DNA of 64,000 nucleotides from positions 3,162,001 to 3,226,000 of the forward strand of contig NZ_CP139368.1 of NCBI RefSeq assembly GCF_034120055.1. Reading direction: 5' to 3'. Positions 63,381-64,000 of this stretch are shown here, one piece after another (positions within the stretch are counted from its first letter, which is position 1; every line of letters begins with the position of its first letter). Both the position numbers and the translations under genes were made by a program. Below the pieces are notes generated by a model, which was not told where the DNA came from, searched no databases, and worked only from the letters and a program-made list of their open reading frames with translations. The DNA comes from Microbacterium rhizosphaerae. Its GTDB lineage: Bacteria > Actinomycetota > Actinomycetes > Actinomycetales > Microbacteriaceae.

Positions 63381-63734
63381 ATGCACATCGGCAAGGATCT
63401 CGTCGCGGCCGCCGCGACGCCCCTCGTGCTGGGGATCCTGACAGAGGGCGAGTCGTACGGCTACGCCATCCTGCAGCGCGTCAACACCCTGTCGAACGGG
63501 CAGCTCGAGTGGAGCGACGGGATGCTGTACCCCCTGCTGCACCGTCTCGAGAGGCTCGGCCAGATCGAGGCGGCCTGGGGCTCGTCTCCCACAGGACGCC
63601 CGCGCAAGCACTACCGCCTCAGTTCGGCCGGCGTCGCCGCCCTCGCCGAGCACCGTCGCCAGTGGACCGTCGTGAGCGAGGCCCTCTCGCGCGTCTGGGA
63701 CGACCGCTCGCCCTTCGTCCCGGTAGGAGCCTGA
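63381..63734 (+). CDS. PadR-family transcriptional regulator
   Basis: A 117-residue PadR winged-helix protein. Seen: ATPLVLGILTEGESYGYAIL, EWSDGMLYPLLHRLERLGQI and GRPRKHYRLSSAG. ATG 63381 is chosen because GAGGT lies six bases upstream; ATG 63375 sits right on that site. Known PadR proteins are small-molecule-responsive repressors, often of neighbouring genes. The next gene in the same direction encodes a membrane protein with a permease-prefix-like start, the usual PadR partner. Confidence 0.9.
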   Translation: MHIGKDLVAAAATPLVLGILTEGESYGYAILQRVNTLSNGQLEWSDGMLYPLLHRLERLGQIEAAWGSSPTGRPRKHYRLSSAGVAALAEHRRQWTVVSEALSRVWDDRSPFVPVGA

Positions 63735-63735
63735 C

Positions 63736-64000
63736 ATGGGAGTGGAAGAACGCATCGTCGAGTGGCGCGGGTTCGTCGCGAGACGCGAGGCCATCGGCGC
63801 CGACGTCGACGAGCTCGAGGCGCATCTGCGCGACCAGATCGATGTGCTGGTCGCATCCGGTCTCTCCGAGGATGAGGCCTTCCTGATCGCCGTCTCACGC
63901 ATGGGCAAGCTCGATGAGCTGTCTCAGGAGTTCGCCCGCGAGCACAGCGACCGCCTCTGGAAGCAGCTCGTCGTCGGGAGCGCCGAGCCGATGCGGCGCA
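63736..64000 (+). CDS. Membrane protein with permease-prefix-type N-terminus (partial)
   Basis: The first 88 codons are in the window and the frame stays open at its end. Seen: MGVEERIVEWRGFVARREAI then a helical DELEAHLRDQIDVLVASGLS segment and VSRMGKLDELSQEFAREHSD, which matches the soluble permease-prefix domain 1 placed before membrane domains in PadR-regulated proteins. AGGAG sits six bases before ATG 63736, one base after the padR stop. The membrane part is beyond the window. Confidence 0.75.
   Translation, partial: MGVEERIVEWRGFVARREAIGADVDELEAHLRDQIDVLVASGLSEDEAFLIAVSRMGKLDELSQEFAREHSDRLWKQLVVGSAEPMRR

Overview
The window looks like a piece of a high-GC actinobacterial chromosome, most likely Micrococcales/Microbacteriaceae and Microbacterium-like. 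The grounds are GC-rich coding with GTG starts and 4-bp ATGA/GTGA overlaps, the rRNA sequences, a C50-carotenoid operon of the crtE-B-I-Ye-Yf-Eb type, cydABDC, and several typical actinobacterial small proteins. The genus is inferred by eye from gene content. No phage, transposase or CRISPR array was seen, and no tRNA.

Layout. 1-4753: end of a response regulator, its histidine kinase, and a redox operon (small secreted Ser/Thr/Gly-rich protein, ApbE flavin transferase, ferric-reductase-like membrane protein, NuoF-like flavoprotein, ferredoxin). 4851-11808: arsenic island with an ArsR-ArsC fusion, aquaporin and FAD oxidoreductase on one side, and arsA, an arsN-like acetyltransferase, an arsO-like flavoprotein and a second arsR on the other; no ArsB/Acr3 pump is present. 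12055-17244: PAP2 phosphatase, small basic protein, desaturase, SmtB-type repressor with two CDF-type transporters, and a DHFR-fold reductase. 17559-19575: leader peptide plus D,D-carboxypeptidase, a stand-alone arsC and a remnant of an arsN-like gene. 19576-27016: DUF998-like protein, MarR regulator (CrtR-like) and idi-crtE-crtB-crtI-crtYe-crtYf-crtEb. 27031-41848: housekeeping and stress genes (Nudix, SDR, msrB-msrA, M18 peptidase, NYN nuclease, geranylgeranyl-reductase-like, two AhpD-like genes each divergent from a regulator, Hsp20/MerR, AlkZ-like, LLM oxidoreductase, terpene-cyclase-like). 41879-48381: cydC-cydD-cydB-cydA behind a Cys-rich HTH regulator. 48423-51334: HAD phosphatase and a protein with 22 tandem 11-residue repeats. 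51358-56890: one rRNA operon on the minus strand (promoter, 16S, 23S, 5S, terminator). 57130-63281: molybdenum-cofactor and FdhF/YdeP-type oxidoreductase cluster. 63381-64000: PadR regulator and the start of a membrane protein.

How the parts work together. The first operon could move electrons from NAD(P)H through the NuoF-like protein and ferredoxin to a membrane haem protein and a covalently bound flavin outside the membrane. The arsenic genes suggest arsenate reduction followed by arsenite exit through a channel, plus modification of organic arsenicals. The carotenoid operon should give a decaprenoxanthin-like C50 pigment under MarR control. Cytochrome bd and its CydDC exporter form a low-oxygen respiratory unit. 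FdhD, MoeA, MobA and Mog mature the molybdoenzyme beside them.

A recurring theme is likely leaderless transcription: nine genes have a TANNNT box 6-7 bases before the start codon and no Shine-Dalgarno sequence, and several carry palindromic operators on the same spot. Feature boundaries were read by eye; rRNA ends are approximate to a few bases, and family names rest on motif recognition, not database searches.
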